Below the pieces are notes generated by a model. The model had not been told where the DNA came from and made no database searches. It saw nothing but the letters and a program-made list of their open reading frames with translations. A stretch of DNA of 64,000 nucleotides from Basidiobolus meristosporus CBS 931.73 (lineage: Eukaryota > Basidiobolomycota > Basidiobolomycetes > Basidiobolales > Basidiobolaceae). Positions 19,359 to 33,126 of the stretch are shown here, piece by piece; positions within the stretch are counted from its first letter, which is position 1; every line of letters starts with the position of its first letter. Where the stretch lies: positions 1-64,000 of the forward strand of contig MCFE01000353.1 in the NCBI GenBank assembly GCA_002104905.1, written 5' to 3'. A program made the translations under genes and the position numbers.

Positions 19359-22300
19359 CTACAGCACTGGCGCAGCACGAGCTCCCTTACGAATAGAGTT
19401 TGGATCACAGAACTTGTCTGGAACCATCAAGAAGTATCTTTCCATAGCTTCTCTGAATCGAACTTTGTATTGGCGCGGGGAGACGATCGTAGGCTCCTTG
19501 CCGCCTCCACCTAAAATCCCAGATTCCTTCACCCATGACTCCAATTTCTTGTCCCAGGTGAAAGTTCGAATGAAGTCTGGGTTGAAACGATTAGTATTCT
19601 GCTGTAGCCGAGCATTGCCATCATTCATTCTCCACACTTACCAACTATACCAATCACCAGCTGGTGTTTCTCCTCATCAATTCCTACCAAAAGCGAATAG
19701 TCCATGACATTCCGCTTAAATAAAAAGAGAGTATCGTTCCACACTGAGGTCCGTAACAGATTTTTGGAATGCTCGCGAATAAAGAGAGGTGATTGAAAGG
19801 TGACTAGTATAGAAGTTAGCCCATGAACTCAGCGGCAGTTGCTACGAAAAGGGGCTCTTACATTCCATCAAATTCTCGTCCAACAAAACCTCGTTTTCGT
19901 TTCCGGTGGATTGCACATGCCGGTTTCTAGTGGACCCTTTGAGATCGAATATCTAATCAAAACACTCCAGTAAGCAACCGCAACGGTAACATCCTCTGCT
20001 TATCCCTAGACGTCTCAACTTACCCTAGAGACCTTCCGCTGATAAAACAGGTTCTCCATGATTAGCACATCTATTTTCATGGATCGCCCGGTGGCCAGGT
20101 TCTTGTAGCCGATACGATAGAAGCCATAGACCTTAGCGAGAAGCGTAGGTAGCTATGTGGTGGGTTGTTTAGATCATCCGTGCTTGTTCTAGAAAAACTC
20201 GAGGCGAATTCTTACCTCGTGGAAGAAAGCCTTCGACAAGTATTCGAAATAGTAAGGCGCAAATTTAAGAAAGGCGTCCATCTCGGACCGTGACATTTGC
20301 TTCATGATCAAGCGGTCGTCTCTGGTTTTGAGAAAGGCGGATCCAGACTTTCCACCAGTGGCCGACCATTTTACACAACGAGCAAGTGACTCTAGATAGG
20401 ATTCCTCACAGCCACACTGTCTCCTGAGCGCATCAAACTGCTCGGCATAGAAAATCTTGCAGAACAGCGTGGTGGAGCCTTCAGAAAATTCTACAGTTTC
20501 AAGCGGGTTGATCAGACTCAAGGCAGTGAATATTTGGGGCCACTTTTATCGACTTACGATATTTGATATGGGTTCCAGTAGGCTTCAGCAAGGTATCTTC
20601 GATATCCGGGATGGTATTGTATTCGCCACCCAGATCGTTAGTGTCGTTTAGTTCGAACACTTCGTCACTTTCGGAATCCCCTTGGTCTACGTACGAGTCT
20701 CGTAGATTCTGGTTTCGTAGCATCGATTCCAGTTTCTCCTTGTAGTCCTTGGAGCTACACGATGGTAAAGAGGTTAACAAGATGCATGTACTGCGGACGC
20801 CGGAAAGCAACAATGGCTACCTTAAGGTAAACGCAATAATGGAGCTGGGCTCATCTTCCCTGACCATGATCAAAGAATCCGGGAATATGTGTTCCGTGGG
20901 GAGCCTGTATAGATAGATTAGGGGATCCACTAGCGCGAATGTTAAATACCCAGAGCAGATGCTACTTACAGAGGATATTCTAGTGGCTGGAAGTTCGCGG
21001 AGTTTCCTACTCCCCAGAAGTTTGTTATGGTTTTCATCAACGACAGTCTTTCTGCAGTGCCGGGAAGTTCGTTGTCGATTTGCAGATGGCCTGTAGGTAA
21101 AACCGAAAGGGAATTCTCTTGTGTGCCACTAGGTGTAGGGCTATGAGATCTATCCGAGCCATCGTCTAAAGGATAAGGGGACCGTGGGGGAGATGGTGGG
21201 GGGAAATCTCCTTCTTTTCCTAGGAAAGCCAAGGCACTATCATATATGAAGTCTTCTGGGGATGATCTGCCAGAGTGAGGGTAATAGTCTTCGTCACCCA
21301 AAGATGCGTCAAATGCGTCGGGGCGGGTCAAAGAAAACGGATGTGCACCTTCATTGATTCCGCTTTTCTTTCTGGTACTTGAGCCGATTTCGTACTCATC
21401 GTCAGAATCCTCGGTGACCGCATCTTTAGCGTTGGAGTACACCTCAATGACTGGTTTGCCGATCCGTTTGATACTTGAGCTTCGCGTAAGTGGTTCCACC
21501 TTGCTCAAAAATCTATCAACCATTCTTCGTTTGTCGAATCCAGTGGAGACAACACGGGTTTGCAAAGGCGGTGGTTTAGTGTTGGGCCTGTCTAGGTAGC
21601 CCTTCTTGTCCTTCAGTCCGTCCCCCTTAGTGCTTTTGGAGCGAGGTTTATCCATCCAGCTAGGGCTGTGGAATTTGGCAGCAGTAGATTTGGTCGGATT
21701 TAACAGGCGTGATGTGTGGTGAGGAGCGGACTTCGAAAGGTTCCCTGGATCAACGGGCTGTTTACCAGGCCCACTGACCTTGATGAACGAGATGTTGGAT
21801 TCACGGGAGCGTTGGGATATGCTGGTCCCGCTTTCGTATCGATCCAATCGAGGTCTCGAATTACTAGCCGTAAGTGATTGTGATCCTGTTGGTAGCAATT
21901 TTGGCCGCTGTAGCGTACGTTGCTGCGCCTTCAGCTCTCTCATCATCTCCAAAGAGAACCTGCGATAGACTGACCTGCTTAAAGAAGAAAAGAGCATGTT
22001 GTCTGTTTTCTGCGTATGGTTTTCAGGAGAGTCATCGTTGAAAATATCGCCACTTGCCTGGAATTCAGGCGAGGTAGGTGAGGTACCAAGAGCGGGTAGC
22101 TGCTTTGGTTTGAGGTACTCCTCTGGCTGGCCGGTGATCATATACGTGGTGCCGTCCAAGCCGAAATCCTTGCTCAAAGTACCACGAAGAGATTCCAGCC
22201 CGTTGATGGTGAACTCCTTCTCAGGGAATAGTTTTTTGAATTGAGTAGCAGCTAGTTTCCTATCAGTTGGAAAGTATTTGGTTGCTATTTCACTGAAATC

Positions 22301-25300
22301 CTCGTCCCACTCGAGCACCTTTTCCTGCAAAACACGCACGACCTCGTTCAAAGCCAGGGTGTCGGTTGGTGGGCTCTCGTCATAGGTTTGCTGGAGCAGG
22401 TGCAAGAAGTAAGTCTTTTCCGCAACCATCTTCTGGATCATATCTCCGACTTCTTGCTTGCATGCCTCCAGCTTGTTGGCCATGACATTTTCGTAAGTCA
22501 CTGTTTTCAATCGCTCAGCCACCGAATCCCAGTATTTGACGATATCGATTCGGAGTTTCTCGATATCATCGTTTTTCAAGGCAGCGGTGACGTCTGATTT
22601 GATCTTCAGACTGATAGATGGCACCTCGATCTCAAGGAGTTCGATAGGTTCATACTCAAACCTAACCACTAGGTCACTCAGCGCAAAGGCGCGAATATGA
22701 TCTCGATGGATATTGTGGGGGCATATTCCAGCGCGGCAACTTAAATCCTTGCGATAGAATGTCAACTCCATATATTTACCAAACGAGATATTCCAGGTTT
22801 CTTCCGACATGGGTACCACCGGCGTGTCCTTCTTGCAGATCTTGCAGTGGCTCCACATCAGGATCGTCTGGTCAATGCCGGGCATTCTTGATTCGGAATC
22901 TTCGATCCGAACTGTAACCCTGGCGTCTCCGTGAGCATAACTCCGGAAGTGAAGCTTAAGAGGCCTATCGCAATCCGATGACGGGCACACATAGTTCGAG
23001 TCAAAGCACAGTTCTTCCAGGTATTGTCCCAAAGTAACATCCGTCTTGCGATAGTACTCGATCGGATGTATCTCTGGCGCTTGACAGGGCGCGGTATTCT
23101 CCTTGCAGATGTTGAAATATAAGACCAAAATGGATTGATGTGCAAATGGGGATATGTCAAAGCTCTTGGACATCAAATAGTTTTCCCCGATATTGATGTT
23201 AGAGATGTATTCTTGCACAAACTCCGTGTAATCCGCATCCGACATATTTTGGATCTGCTCTTGCTCGTCTGCAGTGTACAGCCTGGCCAGATACGAAGAG
23301 GTAATCTCTTCTTTAGCCCTTATCTTCCTCAATGCAGTTAGCTTGAAAGCGTCATCTCGCATAGTTGAAAGAAGGTACGGAGGAGGGAACTTGACGAACG
23401 GTGAGGCGGATAGGATCTTGGTTTCAAACGGCTTCATGGCAGCGATGATTTGCTCCAAAGAAATATTCGAGCCAAGCTCGTCATCTATAACTTTGGAGTC
23501 ACCATCAATCTCGGTGATTATGACACTAGATTCTTCTTGCTCGCGGGCACTGGCTAATTTTTCGGTCTCTGGATTGACCACCGGATTCAAAGCAAACTGG
23601 TCTCTGAGCAAACAAGACTCAAGCTTCAGATTGAAAGCAACGAAAGCCATAAGATCGGTGAGCTGCTTGATCTTGCTAAGTATATCCATACTTCCTCCTC
23701 TCAGGACGATGCTGCAGCCGAGTTCTTTGGGACATTCTTCGAAAAACATGAACGTCTTCTTCTTCCCTGGAATCAGCTCATGGGCATACGTACGTAGGTT
23801 GAATGTACCGCATCTGCCTAAACGAGGCTCAAGAGATAATTTGTCAATAGAGGAGATGATATCAGCTCTGGTGAACCGAGCGATAGCTTGAACAACACTA
23901 GGCTTGACATTGAAGGCGACAGCGACGTTGGCTTTCATCAGGAACTCTAACGCCAGCCTGGATACGCTTTTCTCGACGATAATCAACGTGGGTCTTAGTG
24001 CGACTACTCTGGCCACCAGATTCTTTAAATGCTCCCGCTCTTGAGCCAGCACCGGCTCTAGGGACAGATACTGGTTGTCCACTCGGTGATATTCTAAAGA
24101 GAACGTCAGAATCATAATCCGAGGATTCTTCAGAATACGTGGCATTCTTTTGTGTGCTAGATTCTTGGTACACACAAAGCCATTGATGTATTCACAGTCA
24201 GAGGGGGAGCCTCCGGGGATTTTTTTGATCTTCACGTAATGCCTTATGTCGATATCGTCACCTGCCCGAACATTGGGACGAACGTTGTCGGAGAGTTTCA
24301 AGAAGAATTTCATAAGGACCTGCTCCCAACCATCACGAGTGTCCACCTCGAGCTCATTGAGCGTTTGCAGTAACAGCTTTCGCATATGCTGAAGTGAAGC
24401 AGCATTGATCTCCACATTGACTGGCGTGGAGTTGACTCTTTGGTGGTGTCTATACCCTTTGCTCCAGTGAGGATTGCCATTGTTGAATCCCATGAAATGG
24501 CGTGGCTTGACCTTAGAATGAAAGCTCGGGCTTCGCGACCTCCAAAGCGGTGAGTTGTTTGAATGGCCTGTTTTGTCACGCGCGAAACTGCTTCGACTGG
24601 ACATTTTCTCTTTGTTGCCGTAGACTGGGTAGGACATTGAGCTGATATCCAGGAACTCGTCCTCGCCATGCGACTCGTTGAAAGAGATCGGGGAGGACAC
24701 TGCACCAATCTCTGGGGAGAGTCGAACTGCCTGTGACGAATTGATTACTGTTGGCACGAAATTAGCCGGTATAGTGATCCACGAGTCGTACGGAGACTCA
24801 TCGTCATCTTCGCTCAAGAAAGGTGCGATTTCTGGGTCGATCAAAGGGTTGGGATCCATCATAGCGCTGTTCTTTGGGTACTCTGCCGTGTATTTGCGAA
24901 ATGGAGCTAAAAAGTTCATGTCGCCATTGGGATCTTCGGTGAGAGTGTTCGCTCTCGATCTGCCTGATAATATATTGGTGCCTACAGATAACATCCTTTT
25001 GAATCCCTCCACTGAGTTGGTATCGATGAGTGAGCTTAATGAATAGGTAGCTGTGGGCTCAGCATTACTAAGCGCTACCGTTGGAGTAATTGAGTTTGGC
25101 AAAGTGACATGAGTCGGAGGAGCCAAGAATGAGAGCTTTTTGCTTAACAATTTGGGTGAACTGGTATGCGATGGTGAAGGTATTTGTGCTTGTGTTTGTG
25201 TCTGCACTTGCGTTGGTGTTTGCGGCTGTGCTGGCACTATTGCTTGTGTTGGTGTTTGCGTTGGTGCTTGTGTTGAAGAACTTGATGTACTCTCTGATGT

Positions 25301-26175
25301 AACTGACGGAAGTACCAAAGCGGGAGGAGAAGGTGGTGCCACCAAGGGCTCGTCAATGGAGCTACCATCCAATGATTCTCGGTCTTGTGAATACTCATTA
25401 CTGATAAGAGACGAACAATAATTACAAACTCTCATCAAGCCAGGGTAGCCAAAGCGTTCGCCTGGGATGATTTTGGAAGAACATTTCGAACAGAATATTT
25501 GGCCTACAGATGGAAAACATTGCTCCCTTGATTAGCTTGATTGAAATGGCTGACCTAAAGGTAACAAAGTGAACAAAGGCTTAAGGAATTACCGCAGATT
25601 CGGCAATGATGTTTTCTTCGGAAGGTGGTGAACGGCGCTTTACATTCGTAGCATTCCTTACAGTGGTCGTCTTGCATCCAGTAATCTTTATTGATGCCTT
25701 CGCCACGTAAACGCCTAATTATATTGCTGAAAGAACTTTTATTTGTAACTTGGAGCTGTTTGTGTTTGGGATGGCCTGGAAGCTTCTCAAGCGGCTCCAG
25801 ATCGGACTTTGCATCTGATGATGGTAACATAGAAGCTCCAGTCATAGTAGAAGAGTTGTCACCCTGAATACTATCTCTCTCTTCCGACGATACCTTTCCT
25901 TGGCTCTCGGGCACTGTTAAGTTGGACATTATTGAGGCAGCTGAATGGATAGATGGTGCCGGATAATTAGCAGAACTAGCGTCTCCTGTGAGGCTCAGAT
26001 TTGCTACAGATGTATTATTTAAGGAACTTTTCACTCGACTGAATATCTTCGAGATAACACCAGAGTCTCCCCCTTCCGAGTCGTATCCAAGAGAATCGAA
26101 AGAAACAAACGAAATCGCATCGTTCAAGGGTGGCTGTAATTTATCATTATTCCGTCTTTCCTTGGAAAAAACCAT
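19359..26175 (-). CDS. FAB1: FAB1/PIKfyve, phosphatidylinositol-3-phosphate 5-kinase
   Basis: Nine exons: 26175-25593, 25503-20970, 20904-20821, 20754-20558, 20490-20216, 20152-20024, 19952-19862, 19803-19642, 19576-19359. They sum to 6273 nt, 2090 aa. The N-terminal FYVE domain (~160-225) has [11 protein letters not shown] across the first intron. A Gln/Pro/Thr tract follows at ~270-305, then a TCP1/chaperonin-like region (~600-860, [11 protein letters not shown]), and the C-terminal PIPK kinase domain (~1760-2090) with [35 protein letters not shown] and [14 protein letters not shown]. It makes PI(3,5)P2 from PI3P on endosome and vacuole membranes. All family landmarks are present and the length is typical. 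The second exon of 4.5 kb contrasts with seven short kinase exons. Confidence 0.96.
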
Positions 26176-26336
26176 GGAAGAGCTGAAATGGCGGGGAGAC
26201 TTTCAGATTAAAGTGATTTTGGTAAGCGTGTTGCTTGTGAAGTACGGAGAAGCGTATCAGGAAAGCAGATTAATAAGTTGAGGGCGCAAGACTGTTCAAT
26301 TCAAATCAGTTTCATAATACAATTCAACCTAATCCC

Positions 26337-26735
26337 TTAATACCAGACCATGCTGAGCACACGCCAAATTGGTTGGTCATTGGAACACCTATCATAATCC
26401 ACATTTGCAATTCCAATTGGGGTATCAAAATAAACAGGTAGGAGCAAATTGATTAATTTAAACATTTGTCCAGATTCCATGCACGGCCACCACTCCATAA
26501 AGGTTTGCCGATATTTGAGGCTCAAGCCAGGGAGATCTAATTGTGACTGCTTAGCACCAACATACTGGCAAGTAGGCCAACAAACCCAAACAGGACACCC
26601 AGCAGCGGTTTGACCTACCCCATCGCCTGTCTTTGCTACCCGCCACCTCAAGAGACGCCAATCACAGGACACGATCTTCATTTTATTTACTTGGCCATAA
26701 GCCTCAACGAAGAAGGCAACGGCGCACAAAATCAT
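26337..26735 (-). CDS. small putative secreted protein, hypothetical
   Basis: A 132-aa ORF whose start is hydrophobic (MILCAVAFFVEAYG), a possible short signal peptide. It is rich in Trp and Cys: CDWRLLRW, CPVWVCWPTCQY, MEWWPCM. I recognise no family. It lies between the divergent upstream side of FAB1 and the 3' end of the voltage-sensor-like gene. It could be chance; the only support is the leader and the Cys/Trp pattern. Confidence 0.3.
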   Translation of the reverse strand: MILCAVAFFVEAYGQVNKMKIVSCDWRLLRWRVAKTGDGVGQTAAGCPVWVCWPTCQYVGAKQSQLDLPGLSLKYRQTFMEWWPCMESGQMFKLINLLLPVYFDTPIGIANVDYDRCSNDQPIWRVLSMVWY

Positions 26736-26886
26736 GTTAACAAATATTTAATCCTCTAACATCTCCTACAGGGAGGGGATTGAGGTGGCATTCAGGCTGG
26801 CTGATTCAACGACAAAATGCACTTGCTAACTAGCTAGACTTCAGCTCAAATGTTCTCGCAAGCCCATTGCTAAGCGGAGTGCTGCC

Positions 26887-27767
26887 TCAAGGGTATTCCT
26901 CCTCCTCCTCAAGCACGTATCCGTGAGGGGGGATGGTCAGAGTGACATCTTCAAAAACTATCGAAGTGGGACGTATGTCCTGAAAATCGATGGTTGCATT
27001 CTTAGCACTGATGTGTCGCTTGTTCCTGGCAAAGCAATCGGTAAGCTCGGGTGGCTATAATCCGGTGAAGGTATGGAAGATTACTTTTGAACTGTGGTGA
27101 GTAGTCGCCAGAACTGGGCTATGTTACGGATAACGAGGAAAACAGTATCAACAAGCTCCTCCTTTTCGTTGAAAGGCGAGCAGCCAAGGAACAGTAATAT
27201 CAGTGTAGCGAGACAAAACATCATCAGCACCACATCTAGTATATTGAAGAGCGACTTCCAGTATGTCTATTTCAGGGCCATGGTTAGCGCCTATCGATAT
27301 TCACCATTGGATCGCGGCCTCACCTTTCCCAACGCAACCATGCGAATTATCACCTCGAAAAGCATTGCTAGGTTGATGATAATCTCCAAAACAAAAAACT
27401 CAAGTCCTGGGCTAATTCTATGGTTACGAAACACTCAAACACGCGATGTGGATAGACTGCGCATACCATTCATACAAGAAGCTCTGGAATGGGCACATAC
27501 AAGCAACGTTTAGCAAAGCAGAACAATACAAAGATGTGAAGCTCTACATACCAGCACCACAGAAATCAAGCTGAGCACCGCGAGCAAGATATACAGAAAA
27601 GTATAGAATTTGGAGTATACGATCCTGTTTGCCAGGTTACGAAATAGATCTCGCCGGGTAATCGCCACCACGTAGGTATCTGTCTCGACTTCTTCGGGCG
27701 ACTTCTTGACCATGTTGCTGGTAATGCCGCTGCCAGGAGCCACACTCTGATAATTACTCTTGGTCAT
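26887..27767 (-). CDS. four-helix voltage-sensor-like membrane protein
   Basis: Exons 27767-27548, 27433-27324, 27266-27085 and 27025-26887 sum to 651 nt, 216 aa. The first splice donor (GTAGAG) is the least certain. The order is a cytosolic N-terminus with a Tyr/Ser-rich start, helix 1 (FLYILLAVLSLISVVL), helix 2 (FFVLEIIINLAMLFEV) followed by IRMVALGK, helix 3 (LDVVLMMFCLATLILL) and an S4-like segment (VFLVIRNIAQFWRLL) with spaced Arg, then an acidic tail EEEEEYP. This is the S1-S4 part of ion-transport proteins without a pore. It could be a proton channel or a voltage-sensor regulator; function is not established. Confidence 0.75.
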
Positions 27768-29708
27768 TCAAGTTGGAGCAGTGTAAAGATAAGGTGCAAG
27801 AGGGCTTATTGTCAATGGGCCTCATTATTTGTAAAAGCGAGATATGCTCCTCCATGTTTCACCCTTGAGTAGCTATTCCTAGGAGGCTGCAGATACGAGA
27901 CTCGCATGCAGGGCGAAGCTGAAGCTGCTTAAATTTCCGCACGAAATATGAGCTGCAATATTTCGTTTAGGCTCTCCGATCATCCGACAATTGACAATCA
28001 TTATTAATTACCAACCAGTTTGAACGTGACCCCCTCTCCAATATGCTTGCACGTATGATGTCCCTCCCTTGTCAGGGGCAATACCACATTGAAAGAACCT
28101 TCATGTACTACATTCATTGACTTGTGGCACATCTTACTTCCAGACCCTATTGTGGTGATCCCAACCTCCTGCAACGGAATAATTCCAGATCAAGCCTGAT
28201 ACCAACAAACGCGTTATCTGGAATTCTCTTGAAAGCCCAAACACTCGGGGAAATGCGAACAAGGGTGTTTCGCGGCCGCTATGCTGTTTTTGGGGTCTGG
28301 AACGACACCACGTTGTGTGGTGAAGGGTCTCCCTCTCGTGGAAATATACGGGGCTTCAGCAGGAACAGCGAAGCCGCTACTCCGAAAGTAAGCTTCCACG
28401 TACAAGGCAAGATTCTCGGCTCACATCCAAGAAACGAGCAAAGCTGTAGAGCTTCGGCCGGTTAATTTACAGCGATTTGGGAGTTTGTTGACCCTAGAAT
28501 AAAATCTCCTGGACCAAATCTACATCTGCATGATGTCCTCTACTAGCGCAAGTGCCCAACACCCGCATCAGTTGGCAACGCACGCACAGCATTTCAAACT
28601 TTGTCGTATCTGGATAGAACCAGGTTAGCCAACTTGACTTGGCATGCATCGTTGAGCAGTATGCTGGTAGGTGGTTGACCATTCAAAACCATGGTTACAA
28701 ACGGCATGATTAGCCTAAAAATCCAGATTAAAGCTCTATTGAAAACTGATTTGTAAACACCTAATGCACTAAACCAGCCTTAGTGATGATAATCATGATA
28801 GTACATATAGAGCAGGCTTTGCGAAGTTTCCAACATGACTGCATGAAGGAGCATCAGCAATGCTCCATAGAAAATCACTTGACATGAGCCTGCACATCAA
28901 CAAGTGAACTAGCGTGGACCATGAGATGGTCTAACATGATCAGCACAGTTGTTGCTACTGCATCTCCGTAATTCCCTGATTTGTCCAATTGATATTGTGG
29001 GTAATTTTGGTTGTGCTGTAAGGGAGTTTTGGTTGTTCAAGATTGGGCGTGTCCAGGAATCCAATCCTTTATGTAAACAGCACGGCCCCGTGATCGCAAT
29101 GTTACACCGCCACGGGCACCGATCATGAGAGTGGTTTGTGAACTGCTCAAGAAATTCATGCATTGGTGGACAGTCGATTGTTGATGTAACAGATCTCTTG
29201 CCAAACAAAAAGTCGTTAGATTCAGAATCTAATGCAGGCGGAGCTGCGGCACTAAACCTAGTTGTGCTTCAGGACCATGCTTCAGCCAACCCCCCCCCCA
29301 CGAACTGGAGTCCGTGTTAAACCAAACTTTATCGGAGTCAAAGCCGAAAGCAGAATCATGTTCTGGTCGTGAATGAAACTCCAGAGATCTCGGGAGCCCA
29401 ATTTGGCCAACTCTCCTAAACTCCCAGCTATTCAAGTCGAATGAAACCAATCGATATTTCAATTGTTTGTATTCTAAAGTAAAATATAGTTCACTCAATG
29501 AAAACAGAACTTCGAGAATCCAAAAATAGAGAAAAGGAAACAGTATGACAATATTACATCGAAATGAAGAAAGGCTGAAGGAGTGCGACCAAATTAAGGT
29601 AATGAAAGGGAGAGGTTCACTTTACTGTTGGCTTTTAAGAAGTGTAGGTGGGGTGGGGTGGGGTTAGGTAAATCGTATTGAGTGAGATAGATTGGGCGAT
29701 ACAACTGC
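27768..29708. other. intergenic, nothing recognised
   Basis: Short frames on both strands (28124-28465 plus; 28494-28682 and 29229-29498 minus) show no family motif. The stretch covers the promoter of the voltage-sensor-like gene and the 3' flank of GSK3. Confidence 0.4.
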
Positions 29709-31271
29709 TTACTCGAGTTGAACATGAGCCTGGCTTCTTGGAATAGGAACAAAGTTGTGGACATCAATGCCGCGAGCAAAGAGTTCGTGTTCAAGATGGT
29801 GCGGTACAAGCGCACGAATGAGATCGGGGCGAATCGACAACTCTAACAGACAATTAGAAAGGATTTAGAGACATGCTGTCAGATCTAATGAGGTTGAAAT
29901 CGTACCATTGGGAGTGAAGTTGAACAGCGGAGGGAACTCCTTGGAAATATCGGAGTTTTGACGCAACTCATCAAAGAATGGATGAGCCATAGCCTCCACC
30001 GCCGTAAGTCGCTTGCTAGGTGTATAGTCAAGTAGACGAGTAACCAAATCGATGGCATCTTCCGGAGCCCGAGAGCGAAAGATTTTTGAGAAGGGGTGTG
30101 GTTTGATTTGTGGGAACTTGTGGTCAACATAGTGAGGGTTCATACTGCGAATTTGCTCTCTAGATGGTGTTCCCAACACTTTGATAATTTCAACCAGCTG
30201 ATCAATGCTACTATCTCCTGGGAATAGAGGTTGCCCAGATATCAACTCGGCCATAACACATCCGGAAGACCATATATCTAGTAATAATCAGTAAAGCGAC
30301 TTTAGTATCGACATGCTACTCGAGCTAACTCAGTAATGGTGGGATGTACCTATACTTGTGGTGTAATTGGTGGCACTGAAGATAAGCTCAGGGGCACGGT
30401 AATAGCGCGAACAAATGTATGCAACATTGGGTTCTCCAGGTACAAGCGCTTTTGCACTGTTATATCACAATACAATTAGAGAACGATTACATTACTGCTA
30501 TAATGAATGCCCTACCTTCCAAAGTCACACAACTTTAAAACGCCAGTAGCACTGTCAACTAGGAGATTTTGAGGCTTTATATCCCGATGGCATACACCCA
30601 TCGAATGAATATAAGCCAATGAACGAAAGAGTTGATACATGTAGAGTTTCACGTGGAGAATGGGGACTTGCTGTCTTAGTTTGTTATACTGCTTCACGAC
30701 TTTGTAGATTGTTTCTGGAACAAACTCAAGGATCAAGTTCAAATAAACTTCCTCTTTCTGGTAGACAAAAATTGTGAGTATTCAGAACATGCCTAAACCA
30801 GGGTTGTTAAGCACGTACCCGTTCACCATTCGTGTGAAAGAAGGCTTTCAAGTCCACGATATTAGGGTGTGACAAGGTTCTCATAATTTGCAATTCTCGA
30901 TTCTAAATTTCAATAAGCTAAGTACAGGCTAGCTTATGAGATATAACTTTATGGGGCTACCTTATATCTTCTGTCTTGTAAAACTTTTTTTATGGCAATT
31001 TCCTCGCCGGTCTCGAGAAGTTGCGCTTGGTGAACGACTCCGAATGACCCATTTCCTACAACCTTGCAATTGGTATAGGAAATCTCCAAAGGCTCGCCGG
31101 TCTTTCCCTCGCTGACGGAAGCACGAATAACTTTGTCGGTTTCGCCTAGAATATGTGTCAATAGGAATACCTTCTTCACTCAAGGTGCGACCAAATTCTA
31201 TGGAGTAGGAACATACCAAGAAAACGGGAGCTGGTTGATGAAGCAACTTGAGTGGGACCCTGATTAGCCAT
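29709..31271 (-). CDS. gsk3: glycogen synthase kinase 3
   Basis: Seven exons: 31271-31217, 31145-30961, 30902-30819, 30757-30516, 30456-30350, 30277-29906, 29842-29709; 1179 nt, 392 aa. The parts run in order: GNGSFGVV glycine loop, AIKKV lysine, QDRRYKNREL with the phosphate-pocket Arg, the catalytic [27 protein letters not shown] with the activating Tyr, and [13 protein letters not shown]. It ends in the GSK3-specific tail FTPNELSIRP plus [12 protein letters not shown]. It phosphorylates primed Ser/Thr substrates in signalling and stress control. The N-terminus is short (~40 aa before the kinase loop). No inhibitory Ser9-type motif is visible. Confidence 0.96.
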
Positions 31272-33126
31272 GTGGAACTCTAAAGAAACATATAAGAGGC
31301 AAAACAGGAGGAAACTTAATATGCAACGACATAGTTACTTTGTTAACAGAGATTGGTTCTTTTTAAGTTGAAGAAAGTAGTTTTGTTGAAAGTATACAAC
31401 GAGATGAGGGATTAGAATGGGGAGATTAGAATAGCGAGAACGCGTGTATGTAGTGTTGCGCTGACTAACAGGAGAATAATTAGAGGAAGTGATAGTTTAG
31501 GTAAAGTACAATAAGTCCTTCGCAAAATCCGTGTATGGTTGAGTTATGGAGATCCTTTATCAAGAGGGATTTAAGAAACAAAAGTGCCAATGTAAAGGTA
31601 ATAAACAAATTAATGTGTACTCTCAAATCAGATTAACACTGTAGGTTTTCCGGTTTAACCGAGTTGATGCCAATTTCTGGTTACTAGAGATCAGGCGTGT
31701 GGCATGAACATGATAATGTTTGGAGTGGGGACTCGCAAGCCGAAATACAAAACCTGATGATTAGCCGAAGATAAGGAGCCGATCCAGATGTTCTAAAAAG
31801 ATCAGTACAGTCATATGATTACTCATTTACATCAGAAACCCCAGTATGTGGACTTGTGAATATATATGAACTGATATATACAGAAAATTTATGAAGTTGG
31901 ATCGATGGACCAGCTCTTGGGGTAAGAAAGGGCTCTTTACCCAAGGAGCCCCAAATTCTACCATTTTAGTTGCTCATATTTGACAGAGGCATAAACAGCT
32001 TGGTCCTAAGACCTTCAGTCTGAAGGTAGCATTACAGTCATTGGTGAAATCCGGTCGATATCTTGAGCATTCGTGTCAAATGATTGATTCCCAGGCAAAA
32101 ACGGAAAATATACTAATGTATTAAATTATACTTATCAAGATTGATATGGACATTGAAGAGTTTATGGAAACGCGAGGCCCATAGCAATAACCTCAATGCT
32201 CAACTTTGTAAATTCTGGGCCGGTTACTCAATATGGCCAAGTCAGCTGCTTACACAAAGGTTCGTAATTAGAAGGCTACTCAAGCGCTGGAGTATGAGAT
32301 TAGATATGCTGTGAGGCGGTTTTTGGGGAGACATGCGTGAGATCGATATTTCCTATCCCCACTAGTGGCGATGTAGCTGACGGACACTGACTCAACGGGA
32401 TGGGATTTTCTAGCAAATCTGGACCATGCCGCGGCTCGGCAATCCATTGAGCTCTCGGTTGGATATTCGTCATAGATCCAACCATATATTGCCTTATTGT
32501 TCATGCCTCCCGCCCTCCTTGCCCTTCATTGTACTCTCCCTGTTTCCGAGAGCGCCTGTGTGATGGCGGCCATGAAAATATCTATATATACTCTGCACTG
32601 CCTGTACCATTCTGAACGATGAAGTCATATTTGTGTACAGGCAACTGAAGAACACACCAGCCCAAAACGGGTGCTTTTTCAAAATAAATGCTTAACATTG
32701 TGATTACCTTGGCACACCCTAGCCAGGTTAGCGTCAAAGTTGTTTAGAAGTGGTGAATGATTACCAACTATAATGCACATCGAATCGTGATCTGTGTGGG
32801 CTCTGGTGGCGAATTGATATTTATTGGGCTTGTTTTTTTGCCTGATTCAATTACACTATAATGAAATAATGTAGATCTGAAAAAAATTTCAGTAAAAAAA
32901 AAGCAAGGGCGTAACCGCAGAATCTACCCCTTAAGCTCGCATTTTTACTTTCAACTTCGGGTCACTCATTTCTTGCTGGCGCTTGTTTACGAAAGGTACC
33001 TTGGACTTTCTGTTCTTTTGCTCCATACATTCCCTTTCTTTGACTTATAGGTAATACAAGTATTTCTCCCCCAGTGGTTTTCTTAAGTTAACTTGCTCTT
33101 TTACCTGATATTACTTAGCATACAAA
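31272..33126. other. intergenic between divergent GSK3 and eRF1
   Basis: 1.86 kb with no supported gene. A frame at 32280-32504 (minus) has no motif. The right end (32860-33126) is pyrimidine-rich upstream of the eRF1 start and probably holds its promoter. Confidence 0.4.

Noticed and set aside
24310..24708. ORFs overlapping FAB1 in other frames (also 23274-23891, 24678-25046)
   Set aside because: They are antisense or out-of-frame shadows of the large FAB1 exon, whose product is fully conserved.
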